Assembly (NCBI RefSeq): GCF_023614235.1
Contig: NZ_CP094264.1
Location: 5,084,001-5,148,000 of the forward strand
From: Streptomyces sp. MRC013
GTDB lineage: Bacteria; Actinomycetota; Actinomycetes; Streptomycetales; Streptomycetaceae
Direction of reading: 5' to 3'
DNA: 64,000 bases
Part shown: positions 28,262-39,709 of the stretch, one piece after another
How the letters are laid out: each line of letters opens with the position of its first letter
Position numbering within the stretch: position 1 is the stretch's first letter
Notes under the pieces: model-generated
What the model was told of the DNA's origin: nothing
Database searches by the model: none
What the model saw: only the letters and a program-made list of their open reading frames with translations
Made by a program: the position numbers and the translations under genes

Positions 28262-29673
28262 TCAGCACCCGGCGGCGTCCCGCCACAGCTGCGGCAGCGC
28301 GGGCCCCCCCGGTTCCGGCCGGAACAGCACGATCCGCACCGTACGCGGCGCGAACAGCGCGGTCAGCGGCCTGGTCAGGGACAGCACCGGACGGAACACC
28401 GCGCCGACCTCGGGATCGCCGGCCCGCCGCTGCACCCGGTCCAGGTACCAGCCGACGGGCCGGTCCGGGAGCGTGGCGCGAGCCGCGTTCCCGACCGCGC
28501 CCGGCATCCTCTTGTCGGCACCCGCCGAGATGTCCCACGCCTGCCGCGAGGCCCGCAGCAGCGCCCGCTGCACGCGCAGCGTCGTCGGCGTGCGCCGCCG
28601 GTCCGCGAGGGCGTCGCGCAGGGCGACCGCGGTCATCGCGGCGGTCGACATGCCCTGCCCGTAGATGGGGTTGACGGTGCACAGGGCGTCACCGGTGGCG
28701 AGGAAGCCCGCCGGACGGCGGCCCGGCCGGTCGTAGCGGCGCCGGACGTTCGCGGTGGCGCGGAAGCCGTACACCGGCGAGACCGGCTCGGCCTTGGCCA
28801 TCCAGTCGCGCAGCACCGGATGCGGCAGCCGCGCCGCGTACTCCTCGAACGCCGCCCCGTCGCCGGGGGTTCCTGACCGCGCAGACCGGACAGCGTGACG
28901 AGGAACCGGCCGTCCTCCATGGGCAGAGCCACTCCGCTGTACGGCTGTCCCGGGTGCGGGATCACGAAGTAGCCGCCCGCGTCGGTGTCGTCGCCGTGCC
29001 GGTCGTTCCGGTAGACCCGGGTCGCGTAGGCGAGGCCCGTGTCGATGGTCTCCTCGTGCGGCGGTTCCGCGCCCAGCGCGGCCAGCCACCGCGACGCCCG
29101 CGTTCCCCGGCCCGAGGCGTCCACCACCAGGTCGGCGGCGATCGGGCGCGGTTCGGCGCCGGGCCCGGCGCCGCGCCCGCGGACCAGCACACCCCGCACC
29201 CGCGCCGCGTCCCCGGACAGGCCCACCGCCTCCGTGCCCTGCACGGCCGTGATCCGCGGGTCGGCCAGGACCCGGCGCCGCACCACCTGCTCGACCATCG
29301 GCCGGGACGCGGTGATGATGTGGACGGCGGCGTCGGTACGCCGGTGCCAGCTCCCGGCCTCCCACTGCACCACGTCCTCGGGCATCCCCAGGCGCGGCGC
29401 GCCGCCGGCCAGCAACTCCTCCACCACGCCCGGCAGCAGGCTCTCCATGGCGTGCTGGCCGCCCTCCAGCAGCGCGTGCAGGTGCCGCCCCTGCGGCACG
29501 CCCGCGCGGGGCTCCGTCCCCGCGGGGTACCGGTCCCGCTCCACCACGGTCACCCGCTCGGCGTGGTCGGCCAGCACCCGCGCCGCGAGGAGTCCCGCGA
29601 TGCTGCCGCCGATCACCACCGCGTGGCGCGCCCCGCCCGCCGGTCCCGCGCAGCCGCCCGACTCGTCGGTCAT
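28262..29673 (-). pseudogene. FAD-dependent monooxygenase-like oxidoreductase, frameshifted
   Basis: A p-hydroxybenzoate-hydroxylase-fold flavoprotein. The N-terminus VVIGGSIAGLLAARVLADH binds FAD; the middle has DLVVDASGRGTR; the third FAD block is ATGDALCTVNPIYGQGMS. The C-terminal part lies in another frame from the N-terminal part; the break is at a G5 run (28865-28869) after SGLRGQEP. One extra base gives about 470 residues. The substrate is unknown; the family oxidises aromatic and polyketide compounds. A PadR regulator lies upstream on the same strand. Confidence 0.8.
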
Positions 29674-29813
29674 GTCAGCCCCCTCACGTCGGCATCCTCA
29701 TCCCCGGCAGTATCCACGCCGGCTCGCCGTGGACCACCGTGCCGGGCCGGAAGGGCCGGACCGGAGGTGCCCGGTGCGGCGGACCCGGACCGCGGCGCGC
29801 CGCGCGGAGGGGG

Positions 29814-30362
29814 TTACCGCCGGCGGTCGAGGGCGTCCAGGCCCTCCAGCGCCTCCGTCAGCCACGCCACCCAGAACCGCTCCAGTTCGATCCCGCCCCG
29901 CAGGACCAGGTGCCGCAGCCGGTCCGCCTCCGCGTCCCGCTCCGGAGGGAACTGCCGCCGTTCCATCTCCAGGTACTCGTCCAGCTGCACCCGGTGCAGC
30001 TCCAGGTGGCGGCGCAGTTCGTCCGCCACGCCCTCCGCGCCGACCACGGCGGCGGCGCGCAGCCGCAGCAGCAGCGCGCTGCGGATCGGCTTCGGATCCT
30101 CGGTACGCCGCGTCCAGTCGGCCAGCTCCGCCCGGCCGGCGGGCAGCACCTCGTACTCCCTCCGCTGCCCGCGTGCCGGGGGCGCCGGGGCGGGCAGGGC
30201 CCGGATCAGCCCGGCCTGTTCCAGCTTTCCCAACTCGCGGTAGATCTGCTGGTGGGTGGCCGACCAGAAGTAGCCGATCGACCGGTCGAAGCGCCGGGTC
30301 AGCTCGAGACCCGAGGACGGCTTCTCCAGCAGGGCGGTGAGGATCGCGTGCGGGAGTGACAT
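29814..30362 (-). CDS. PadR-family transcriptional regulator
   Basis: A 182-residue PadR regulator. The winged helix SLPHAILTALLEKPSSGLELTRRFDRSIGYFWSATHQQIYRELGKLE carries the family's characteristic tryptophan-tyrosine stretch and a wing (REYEVLPAGRAEL). The C-terminal half is the helical dimerisation/effector region. It sits 140 bp upstream of the FAD monooxygenase on the same strand and may regulate it; PadR proteins often sense phenolics or drugs. Confidence 0.88.
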   Translation of the reverse strand: MSLPHAILTALLEKPSSGLELTRRFDRSIGYFWSATHQQIYRELGKLEQAGLIRALPAPAPPARGQRREYEVLPAGRAELADWTRRTEDPKPIRSALLLRLRAAAVVGAEGVADELRRHLELHRVQLDEYLEMERRQFPPERDAEADRLRHLVLRGGIELERFWVAWLTEALEGLDALDRRR

Positions 30363-30506
30363 GCCCGCATCGTATGCGGGCCCTCGCGGACCCGGTCGGC
30401 CCCCGGCGTCCCGCGCCCGGCGCCGAACGCCCGGCCGGGCCGCTCGGCGCGGGAGCGGACCGGCCGCGCCCGGCGTCGAGCGGCCCGCCGCCGGGCCGGG
30501 ACGCCG

Positions 30507-30905
30507 CTACGGGGCGTCCGCGCCCCGGCCGGCCGCGTGCGCGATGGCGTCGACGCTGACGCGGCGGCCGCCGGCGAGGGTGACGACCGCGGCGGTGCGC
30601 GCGGGCGGGGCCGTCGGGAAGACCTCCGCGAAAACGGAGTTGAGCACGGCGAGGTCGGCCGGGTCGCCGTAGAGGACGGTGACCTTGACCACCAGGTCCA
30701 GGCGGCTGCCCGCCGCGTCGAGGACCCGGGCGAGGTTGGCGAAGGCCTGGCGGCACTCCGCCTCGAAGGGCCCCTCGGGGACGCCGCCGGTCCGGGGGTC
30801 CACTCCGGTCTGGGCCGAGACGAAGACGAGGTCGCCGGCGCGCACGGCCGGGGAGTAGGGCCCGAGGGCCTGGATCCCGGGGCCGGTGACGGGCTGTATG
30901 GGCAT
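30507..30905 (-). CDS. RidA-family enamine/imine deaminase
   Basis: A 132-residue YjgF/YER057c/UK114 protein. GPYSPAVRAGDLVFVSAQTG is the family signature, and the arginine in PPARTAAVVTL matches the substrate-binding arginine. RidA hydrolyses reactive 2-aminoacrylate or 2-aminocrotonate formed by PLP dehydratases, which agrees with the PLP enzyme 45 bp upstream. Last gene of the minus-strand peptide/oxygenase operon. Confidence 0.87.
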   Translation of the reverse strand: MPIQPVTGPGIQALGPYSPAVRAGDLVFVSAQTGVDPRTGGVPEGPFEAECRQAFANLARVLDAAGSRLDLVVKVTVLYGDPADLAVLNSVFAEVFPTAPPARTAAVVTLAGGRRVSVDAIAHAAGRGADAP

Positions 30906-30950
30906 GGCGGGGTTTCCGTGTTCCTGTTCGGGGGGGTGAGGCCGGACGGC

Positions 30951-31901
30951 TCAGTTCCAGAGCGTCGCCAGCCAGTCGGGGTCGGCGTTGCCGCCGCTGA
31001 CCACGGCGACGCGCGGCAGTTCCGCGGGGAGGAGGTCGCCGTGGAACAGGTGGCCCGCGGTGGTGACGGCTCCGGAGGCCTCGGCCACCAGGTGGGCGCG
31101 GGTGGCGAGGAAGCGCGCCGACTCGAGGATCTCCTCCTCGGTGACCGTGATGATGTCGTCCACGTACGCGCGGATGTGCTCCCAGTTCAGCCGGCCGAGC
31201 GCGGGGGTGCGCAGGCCGTCGGCGACGGTGCGTCCGGTCCGGGCCGCGGTCCAGTGGCTGATCCGCCCGGTCCGCACGCTCTCGGCGGCGTCACCGGCGA
31301 GCGCGGGTTCCACGCCGATGACCCGACTGCCGGGGCGGCCCTGCTTCACCGCCGCCGCGACGCCGGAGACGAGTCCGCCGCCGCCGACCGGGACCAGGAC
31401 GGTGAGGTCGCCCGGGAGGTCCTCGAGGATCTCCCGGCCGACGGTCCCCTGGCCGGCGATGACGTGCGGGTCGTCGAAAGGCGGGACCAGGGTGTAGCCG
31501 TGCTCGGCGGCCAGCTCGTGGGCCTTGTCGCGGTACAGCTCCGGCGCCGTGGTCAGCACCTCCGCGCCCAGCGCGCGGGTGGCGTCGATCTTCACCCGGG
31601 CCGCGGTGTCCGGCATGACGACCACGGCGGAGGTGCCGAAGGCCCGGGCGGACCAGGACACCGCCTGGGCGTGGTTGCCGCTGGAGTGGGTGACGACGCC
31701 CCGTGCGCGCTCGGCGTCCGTCATCGAGGCGATCCGGTGGTAGGCGCCGCGGATCTTGAAGGCTCCGGTGGTCTGGAGGTTCTCCGGTTTGAGCCAGAGG
31801 GGGTGCCCCGTGCCGGGCACCGGCAGCAGCGGGGTGCGGACGACGCGGCCCGCGACGTCGGCGCAGGCACGGTCCAGATCGGCCGGGGAGACGAGCGTCA
31901 T
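30951..31901 (-). CDS. Threonine/serine dehydratase-like PLP enzyme
   Basis: A fold-type II PLP enzyme of 316 residues, catalytic domain only (no ACT regulatory domain). The PLP lysine is in GAFKIRGAY; THSSGNHAQAVSW binds the substrate carboxylate and VPVGGGGLVSG the phosphate. This size and layout fit catabolic threonine dehydratase, serine racemase and 3-hydroxyaspartate ammonia-lyase. Because a 2-oxoglutarate oxygenase and RidA are in the same operon, a beta-hydroxy amino acid is a plausible substrate. The ATG at 31901 follows GGAGGG. Confidence 0.82.
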   Translation of the reverse strand: MTLVSPADLDRACADVAGRVVRTPLLPVPGTGHPLWLKPENLQTTGAFKIRGAYHRIASMTDAERARGVVTHSSGNHAQAVSWSARAFGTSAVVVMPDTAARVKIDATRALGAEVLTTAPELYRDKAHELAAEHGYTLVPPFDDPHVIAGQGTVGREILEDLPGDLTVLVPVGGGGLVSGVAAAVKQGRPGSRVIGVEPALAGDAAESVRTGRISHWTAARTGRTVADGLRTPALGRLNWEHIRAYVDDIITVTEEEILESARFLATRAHLVAEASGAVTTAGHLFHGDLLPAELPRVAVVSGGNADPDWLATLWN

Positions 31902-31954
31902 GGCGGGGCCCTCCAGGGGCGGTCGGCGGGAGTCGGGATCCGGGCGGGGCCCGG

Positions 31955-32746
31955 TCAGGACCACTGGTCGTGGGCGAGCTTACCGACCGTGGCCAGGACC
32001 GCCAGGACGAGCACGGTCCGGACGAGGGCGTCCCCGTGGCGCAGCGTCAGGCGGGCGCCGAGGGCGGAGCCGGCGGTGTTCGCCAGGCCGAGCAGGGCGA
32101 TCAGCGGCCAGCTGGTGGGTCCGGCGGAGAGCAGGACGGCCGCGCCGCCGAGGTTCATGCAGCACTGGATGGCCTTCGCCGTGCCGAGGGAGTCGACCAG
32201 GGAGCGGCGCAGGACGCGTTGGTGGGCCAGGAGCAGGAAACTCCCCGTCGCGGGGCCGACGACGCCGTCGTACAGGCCGATCGCCCCGGAGGCGGCGGTG
32301 AGCGGCAGGCGGGTCCGGCGTCCGGGGGCGGGTGCCGGACCCGCCTGGGCCGTCCGGGCGAGCCTGCCCGAGACGACCAGCCACAGGACGGCGACCAGGA
32401 CCGCGATGACGACCGGCCGGAGGGTCTGGACGGACAGGCTCGCGGCGACCAGGGCGCCGGCCACCGCGCCGGCCACGGCCACCGTGCCGGACCAGGCCAG
32501 CAGCCGGACGTCGACGCGGGTGCCGGGGTTGCGCCGCCAGTACACGGCCGCCGAGGAGAGGTTGCCCAGGGCGGACACGGCCTTGTTGACGCCCAGCGGG
32601 GTGGCGGTGCCGAACCCCGGGAGCACGGCGAGCAGGAAGGGGAGCTGGACGAGGCCGCCGCCGCCCACGATCGCGTCGATCACTCCGGCGAGCAGCGCGA
32701 CCAGCGTGAGCAGCGCCACCGACTCGCCCGTCAGGTCCAGGAACAT
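31955..32746 (-). CDS. TSUP (TauE/SafE) transporter, copy 2
   Basis: A 263-residue membrane protein with the TSUP signature: IDAIVGGGGLVQLP in the first repeat and IGLYDGVVGPATGSFLLL in the second, with about eight hydrophobic segments. TauE/SafE proteins are implicated in export of sulfite, sulfoacetate and other organic anions. It is 90 bp downstream of the oxygenase. Start ATG 32746 preferred; a GTG two codons upstream is also possible. Confidence 0.83.
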   Translation of the reverse strand: MFLDLTGESVALLTLVALLAGVIDAIVGGGGLVQLPFLLAVLPGFGTATPLGVNKAVSALGNLSSAAVYWRRNPGTRVDVRLLAWSGTVAVAGAVAGALVAASLSVQTLRPVVIAVLVAVLWLVVSGRLARTAQAGPAPAPGRRTRLPLTAASGAIGLYDGVVGPATGSFLLLAHQRVLRRSLVDSLGTAKAIQCCMNLGGAAVLLSAGPTSWPLIALLGLANTAGSALGARLTLRHGDALVRTVLVLAVLATVGKLAHDQWS

Positions 32747-32836
32747 GTGCACGGTCCTCGTCCTCCGGGGCGGGTGCACGGGCCCGCGCCCTGCCGGCGG
32801 CGTTCGCGTCTGCGCCGGCAGGGCGCGGGTCGGGGG

Positions 32837-33592
32837 TTACGCGCTGATCGGAGCGGCGATCTGGACCCGCTTGAGGTGCCGGTCCGGGTCGTCGAACGCG
32901 TTGCGGGAGTGCAGCATGCGCCAGTTGTCCCAGACGATCATGTCGCGCTCCTCGTACTCCACGGCGACGTGGCTCTCGTCGTAGATCTCCTTGCCGCGTT
33001 CCAGCAGCCGCGCCGCCAGCTCGTCGCCCTCGGGCACGACCAGGTTGTTGTAGGAGAAGCGGAAGACGCGTTCGCCGTCGACCTCCTCCAGCACCGGGTG
33101 CTCGGCGTGGTGGTGGACGCCGCGGCGGGCGAGGCCCGCCGTCGACTTCCACGCGTAGGTGGTGTCGTGGAAGTGCCGCAGCTCCTCCTCGGTGAACTCG
33201 CGGAGGATGCGGTCGCCGTCGAGCATGGTCGTCTCGCCGCCGAGCCCCGACGCCGGCTTGACGCACCACAGGGCCATGTAACGCGGCGGGGTGCCCCGGA
33301 ACTCGTAGCCCTCGGTGTGCGGCACGAGCGGACGGCGGTTCTGCGCGTGGTAGGTGTCGTCCATGTCGGGTTCCGGCTTCAGGTCCCCGATCACGGTGCC
33401 CGTGGGGGTGGGCTGGAAATCCCCCAGTTCCTTCAGGAACGCCACGTGGTCGAAGCTGTCCGGGACGTTGACGATCTTGACGTAGCCGTTGTTCCCGAGG
33501 AGTTGGCGGAATGCGTACTTCAGGACGCTGTCGGGCAGCAGGTCGTCGTTGACGTCAAAGCAGGAAAGGACACTGTCAGGCGACTTGGCCAT
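32837..33592 (-). CDS. TauD/TfdA-family 2-oxoglutarate-Fe(II) dioxygenase
   Basis: A 251-residue non-heme iron oxygenase. The metal triad is visible as the HTE of VPHTEGYEF and the distal histidine of MLHSRNAF, and the arginine of HLKRVQIAAP binds the 2-oxoglutarate carboxylate. An acid in place of glycine after the first histidine predicts hydroxylation or desaturation rather than halogenation. It is shorter than taurine dioxygenase. GGAGGAAG lies five bases before the ATG. Flanked by two TSUP transporters; the substrate could be a free amino acid, a sulfonate or the nearby peptide. Confidence 0.87.
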   Translation of the reverse strand: MAKSPDSVLSCFDVNDDLLPDSVLKYAFRQLLGNNGYVKIVNVPDSFDHVAFLKELGDFQPTPTGTVIGDLKPEPDMDDTYHAQNRRPLVPHTEGYEFRGTPPRYMALWCVKPASGLGGETTMLDGDRILREFTEEELRHFHDTTYAWKSTAGLARRGVHHHAEHPVLEEVDGERVFRFSYNNLVVPEGDELAARLLERGKEIYDESHVAVEYEERDMIVWDNWRMLHSRNAFDDPDRHLKRVQIAAPISA

Positions 33593-33610
33593 TACTACTT
33601 CCTCCGTTTT

Positions 33611-33745
33611 GCGGAATGGAGTTGTTCCGCTCGGTGTCCATCGTTGTCGTTGATGGAACACAAATCCAGGTTTCGGGCCGTCGACCGTCGGACTGTCCGT
33701 TTGTCACCACAGAAACAGTCCGTGCGGATCTGCCCAAAAAGGGCG
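33611..33745 (-). promoter_or_regulatory. Structured leader upstream of the oxygenase gene
   Basis: The 169-bp gap between the first TSUP gene and the oxygenase holds four inverted repeats: GCGGAA/TTCCGC (33611-33616, 33625-33630), TCCATC/GATGGA (33637-33642, 33652-33657), GGACTGT/ACAGTCC (33690-33696, 33715-33721) and GCCC/GGGC around AAAAA (33732-33744). It is AT-richer than the flanks. It may be a processing, attenuation or internal promoter region. Confidence 0.45.
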
Positions 33746-33761
33746 TAAGGGGAATCGCGGG

Positions 33762-34553
33762 TCAGGCGAACTCGGCGTATCCCAGGCGCAGCACCATCAC
33801 GGCGACCACGCTCAGCAGCACGACGCGGACGAAGCCGCTGCCCCGCGACATGGTCATCCGCGCGCCGACGATCGCGCCGGCCACGTTGAACAGGGACATC
33901 CCGAGGCCCAGCAGCCACAGCACGTGCCCCTGGCTCGCGAACACCAGCAGGGCGCCGAGGTTGGTGCCCACGTTGATGGTCTTCACCGTGGAGAGCGCCC
34001 TGATGAACTCCAGGGACAGCACGGTGGTGAAGGCCATGATGAGGAAGGTGCCCGTGCCGGGCCCGACCAGGCCGTCGTAGAACCCGATCCCCCCGCCGGC
34101 CAGCAGGACCACGAGGGCGACCCCGCGGCGCCGCGGCGCCTGGCGCGCGGCGTCCGGTCCCTCGCCGGCGGTACCGGTCACGCCGAACTGCGGGCGCAGC
34201 AGCACGAAGACGGCCACCGCCACCAGCAGGACGAGGATGACCGGGCGGAGGAAGTCGGACGAGACCGCGGTGGCGACGATCGCCCCGCCCGCCGAGCCCG
34301 CGACGGCCGCGCCGCCCCCGATGACGGCCACCTTCACGGAGATCGGGTGCTTGCGCCGGTAGGTGACGGCCGCGGCGAGGGTGCCCAGCGTGGCGGCGAG
34401 CTTGTTGGTGCCCAGCACCGAGGCCACCGGCAGCGAGCCCCCGGCGAGCAGCAGCGCGGGAAGCTGCAGCAGTCCGCCGCCGCCCACCACCGCGTCTATC
34501 CAGCCGGCCATCGCGGCGACGGCGAGGAGGGCGAGAACGACTTGCCAGTCCAT
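33762..34553 (-). CDS. TSUP (TauE/SafE) transporter, copy 1
   Basis: A 263-residue membrane protein paralogous to the downstream copy. It starts MDWQVVLALLAVAAMAGWIDAVVGGGGLLQLP and has the second-repeat motif IGFYDGLVGPGTGTF. About eight membrane segments with a basic cytoplasmic loop (QAPRRRG). It follows the small peptide gene by 105 bp; that gap holds two hairpins, CCGCCC/GGGCGG at 34581-34598 and ATCCC/GGGAT at 34564-34576. Confidence 0.83.
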   Translation of the reverse strand: MDWQVVLALLAVAAMAGWIDAVVGGGGLLQLPALLLAGGSLPVASVLGTNKLAATLGTLAAAVTYRRKHPISVKVAVIGGGAAVAGSAGGAIVATAVSSDFLRPVILVLLVAVAVFVLLRPQFGVTGTAGEGPDAARQAPRRRGVALVVLLAGGGIGFYDGLVGPGTGTFLIMAFTTVLSLEFIRALSTVKTINVGTNLGALLVFASQGHVLWLLGLGMSLFNVAGAIVGARMTMSRGSGFVRVVLLSVVAVMVLRLGYAEFA

Positions 34554-34658
34554 GAGTTACGTGATCCCTCGGGGATAGGACCGCCCCTGAGCGGGCGGCC
34601 AGGTGGCGAAACCCGGAAAAGGCGGTTGCCGGCGTCCGCGGTGAATGCCGGCGATCAC

Positions 34659-34832
34659 TCAGGGAACCGTTACTCCCCAACCGGTGTCCACGCGCGCGAA
34701 GCCCCAGCCGGTGTCCTCCAGAGCGCGTTCCCGTGCCGGGGACGCGGCGGCGCCGGCCGACTCGTTCGCGTGCTGCGCGGCGACGAGAACGGCGAACGCG
34801 AGGTAACGAGCGGGGCGGTGTTGTGCGAACAT
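34659..34832 (-). CDS. 57-residue peptide with duplicated DTGWG: candidate modified-peptide precursor
   Basis: A small open frame with ATG at 34832 preceded by AAGGA seven bases away. The N-terminal part is weakly basic then hydrophobic (RPARYLAFAVLVAAQ, residues 6-20), the middle is alanine-rich and charged, and the C-terminal 19 residues contain DTGWG twice (residues 40-44 and 49-53, period nine) ending VTVP. This leader-plus-repetitive-core shape is that of ribosomal peptide precursors. It lies between a dedicated regulator and a transporter/oxygenase operon on the same strand. I know of no family with this core. It could instead be a regulatory leader peptide. Confidence 0.6.
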   Translation of the reverse strand: MFAQHRPARYLAFAVLVAAQHANESAGAAASPARERALEDTGWGFARVDTGWGVTVP

Positions 34833-35147
34833 CAGTGAATCCTTCAGAATGAGACGAGTATCACCCGGGTGCCAGCCGAGAGCTTTCGTTCTCGATTCTT
34901 GCCGCAGGATGGGGCGGAACAAGAGGTTTCCCGATGCATGTTTTCGACTGGCGTAATACGACGAGTGGTCAAATCATCGCCACCCCGGCGATTGCGGTCA
35001 GTCGTCGACCGGCTCGCCGCGCGCGGCGGCGCGGAGTCCTCCGGGCCCCGCCCCGGCACCGCGCCCCGCTCCGGAGCCCCCTACCCCGCATCCCCGCCTC
35101 GGAGTCCCCGGCCCCGCCCCGGCGTCCTCGCCCCGGGCCTCGCCTCC
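34833..35147 (-). promoter_or_regulatory. Long 5' region of the peptide operon
   Basis: A 315-bp gap between the regulator stop and the peptide start. The part near 34840-34980 is AT-rich for this genome. On the minus strand TTTGACC near 34970 followed by TATTACG may be part of a promoter but spacing is poor. A 31-codon frame (34844-34939) with unusual codons overlaps the ribosome site of the peptide and is probably untranslated leader. Confidence 0.4.
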
Positions 35148-36167
35148 TCAGTGCTCCGGCAGAAGGCCCCTCCGGTGGATGAGGTAGCCGGCCTGGAGCC
35201 GGCTGGTGGCTCCCAGTTCGTCGCTGATCTTCCCGAGCCGCCGCTGCACGGTCCGCATCGACACGCCCAGGCGGCGGGCGACCGCCTGGTCGCTCTCCCC
35301 GCTCACCAGCAGGCGCAGCAGGGTCTGGTCCGTGTCCTCGGACACGCTCTGGACCCGTTCCCGGTCGTGGTCGACCGGGAACGGGTCCGCCTTGAGCCAG
35401 ATGTGCTCGAAGGCCTGGACGACGAAGTCCACGACGCTGCGGTCCCTGACCACCATGGCGCCACGGGGGTGGTCGACGTGCGAGATCAGGGCGGTCTTCC
35501 GGTCGAAGACGATCAGCCGCATCAGATTGGCGCTCGTGGTGCGCACCTCCCCGCCCAACTGCGCGAGCCGCTCGGCGTACGCCGCGGTCGCCTGGTGGAA
35601 CCGCGCGGGGTGCTGGTACAGCGTACGCATCCGGACCTTCCTGCGGAGGATCCCCTCGTCGCGTTCGACGGCCTCCGCCAGCTCGTCCACGTTGCGCCTG
35701 CCGCCGGGCTGGGCCGTCAGCACCTCCTCCTGGCAGGTGGCCGCCTGGTGCGCCAGCACGGCCAGCACGTCGCCGAGTTCGGGCAGCGCCTGCAGCGAGT
35801 CGGTCCCCGGTTCGCTGCCCCGGCCACGCTCGTAGAAGGGCAGCAGGCTCTCTATCTGGTGCCGCAGTCGCTGCACCTCCTCCATCTGCTGCCGCAGCCG
35901 GTTCTCGACCGGCAGGGCGGCGAGGACCGCTGCGGACTGCGGGCTCACGGCCGATACCCGGCCCTCCGCGCCGGGCTCCGTCCGCAGCAGGCGCAGTGCC
36001 AGCAACCGGCGGACCGAGTCCTCGGCGGCCTCGGAGGTGACGCCGAGGCCGGCCGCCAGGTCCGAGACCTCGCATGTACCCCCGCCGACCACGTACTCGT
36101 ACAACTGCTGGTCCAGGTCCGCGAGATACTCCTCGCCCCTTCGAGGTGGTTCGTGGATGTCCAGCAT
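35148..36167 (-). CDS. TrmB-like/LuxR-C-terminal transcriptional regulator
   Basis: A 339-residue regulator with an N-terminal winged helix (CEVSDLAAGLGVTSEAAEDSV), a coiled-coil-like stretch (ENRLRQQMEEVQRLRHQIESL), a phospholipase D-like sensor-type middle region (residues 190-270) and a C-terminal LuxR helix-turn-helix: LLVSGESDQAVARRLGVSMRTVQRRL. This arrangement is common in Streptomyces pathway-specific regulators that lie next to small biosynthetic clusters. AAGGGGG precedes the ATG at 36167. It is first on the strand and likely activates the peptide operon. Confidence 0.78.
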   Translation of the reverse strand: MLDIHEPPRRGEEYLADLDQQLYEYVVGGGTCEVSDLAAGLGVTSEAAEDSVRRLLALRLLRTEPGAEGRVSAVSPQSAAVLAALPVENRLRQQMEEVQRLRHQIESLLPFYERGRGSEPGTDSLQALPELGDVLAVLAHQAATCQEEVLTAQPGGRRNVDELAEAVERDEGILRRKVRMRTLYQHPARFHQATAAYAERLAQLGGEVRTTSANLMRLIVFDRKTALISHVDHPRGAMVVRDRSVVDFVVQAFEHIWLKADPFPVDHDRERVQSVSEDTDQTLLRLLVSGESDQAVARRLGVSMRTVQRRLGKISDELGATSRLQAGYLIHRRGLLPEH

Positions 36168-36178
36168 GGTTTGCCCCC

Positions 36179-36199
36179 TTGACGCGATAAGACAGTCAA
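36179..36199 (-). promoter_or_regulatory. Inverted repeat in the regulator leader
   Basis: TTGAC (36179-36183) and GTCAA (36195-36199) flank an 11-bp spacer, 12 bp upstream of the regulator ATG. Position suggests autoregulation. Confidence 0.4.
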
Positions 36200-36614
36200 G
36201 AAAATGATCCCATGGCCTGATCACCCCGATCTCGTGCGCGCGATCGCGCCGCGTCGCCGGGTGCCTGCGGGGGCCGGGGGCCCGGCGGCGGTGGCGGACC
36301 CGCGGCCGGTCCGGTCGGGGCGGAGCACCGGGGCGGTGGCGGTGCGTGGAACGGCGCGCCGGGCGGCGCGGTGGCGGCGCGGACCCGGCCGCTCCGGTGG
36401 CGCGGTGGGGCGGACCGCCCGGTCGGCGGGGCCCGGCCCGGTGAACGGCCCGGCGACCGCGGCGCGAAGCCCGGGGAGCGCCCGGCGGGCCCGGCCGCCC
36501 GCCGGACGGCCCCGCTCCGGGAGCGCCCGGCGGCCGGGAGCCGTCTCCGCCCGCAGGGCCGGATGACGGGGGCGGGGCCGGGGGCGCGGCGCCCCCCGGC
36601 CCGCGCGGACGGGC
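36200..36614. other. Gene-free GC-rich region
   Basis: No gene seen. The first 30 bases are AT-rich and probably belong to the regulator promoter; the remainder is low-complexity G/C sequence between two same-strand transcription units. Confidence 0.5.

Positions 36615-39708
<3,094 letters not shown>

Positions 39709-39709
<1 letters not shown>

Noticed and set aside
32837..33592. Assigning the oxygenase as taurine dioxygenase (TauD) with TauE export of sulfite.
   Set aside because: It is shorter than TauD, there is no taurine ABC importer nearby, and a PLP lyase plus RidA suggest an amino-acid-type substrate; left as an alternative.
33576..33641. 21-codon frame overlapping the oxygenase start.
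   Set aside because: No ribosome-binding site and it would shadow the stronger oxygenase start; likely chance.
34844..34939. 31-codon minus-strand frame with two cysteines just before the repeat peptide, a possible second precursor.
   Set aside because: No ribosome site before its ATG, third-position bases are not G/C biased, and its end overlaps the ribosome site of the peptide; probably untranslated leader.
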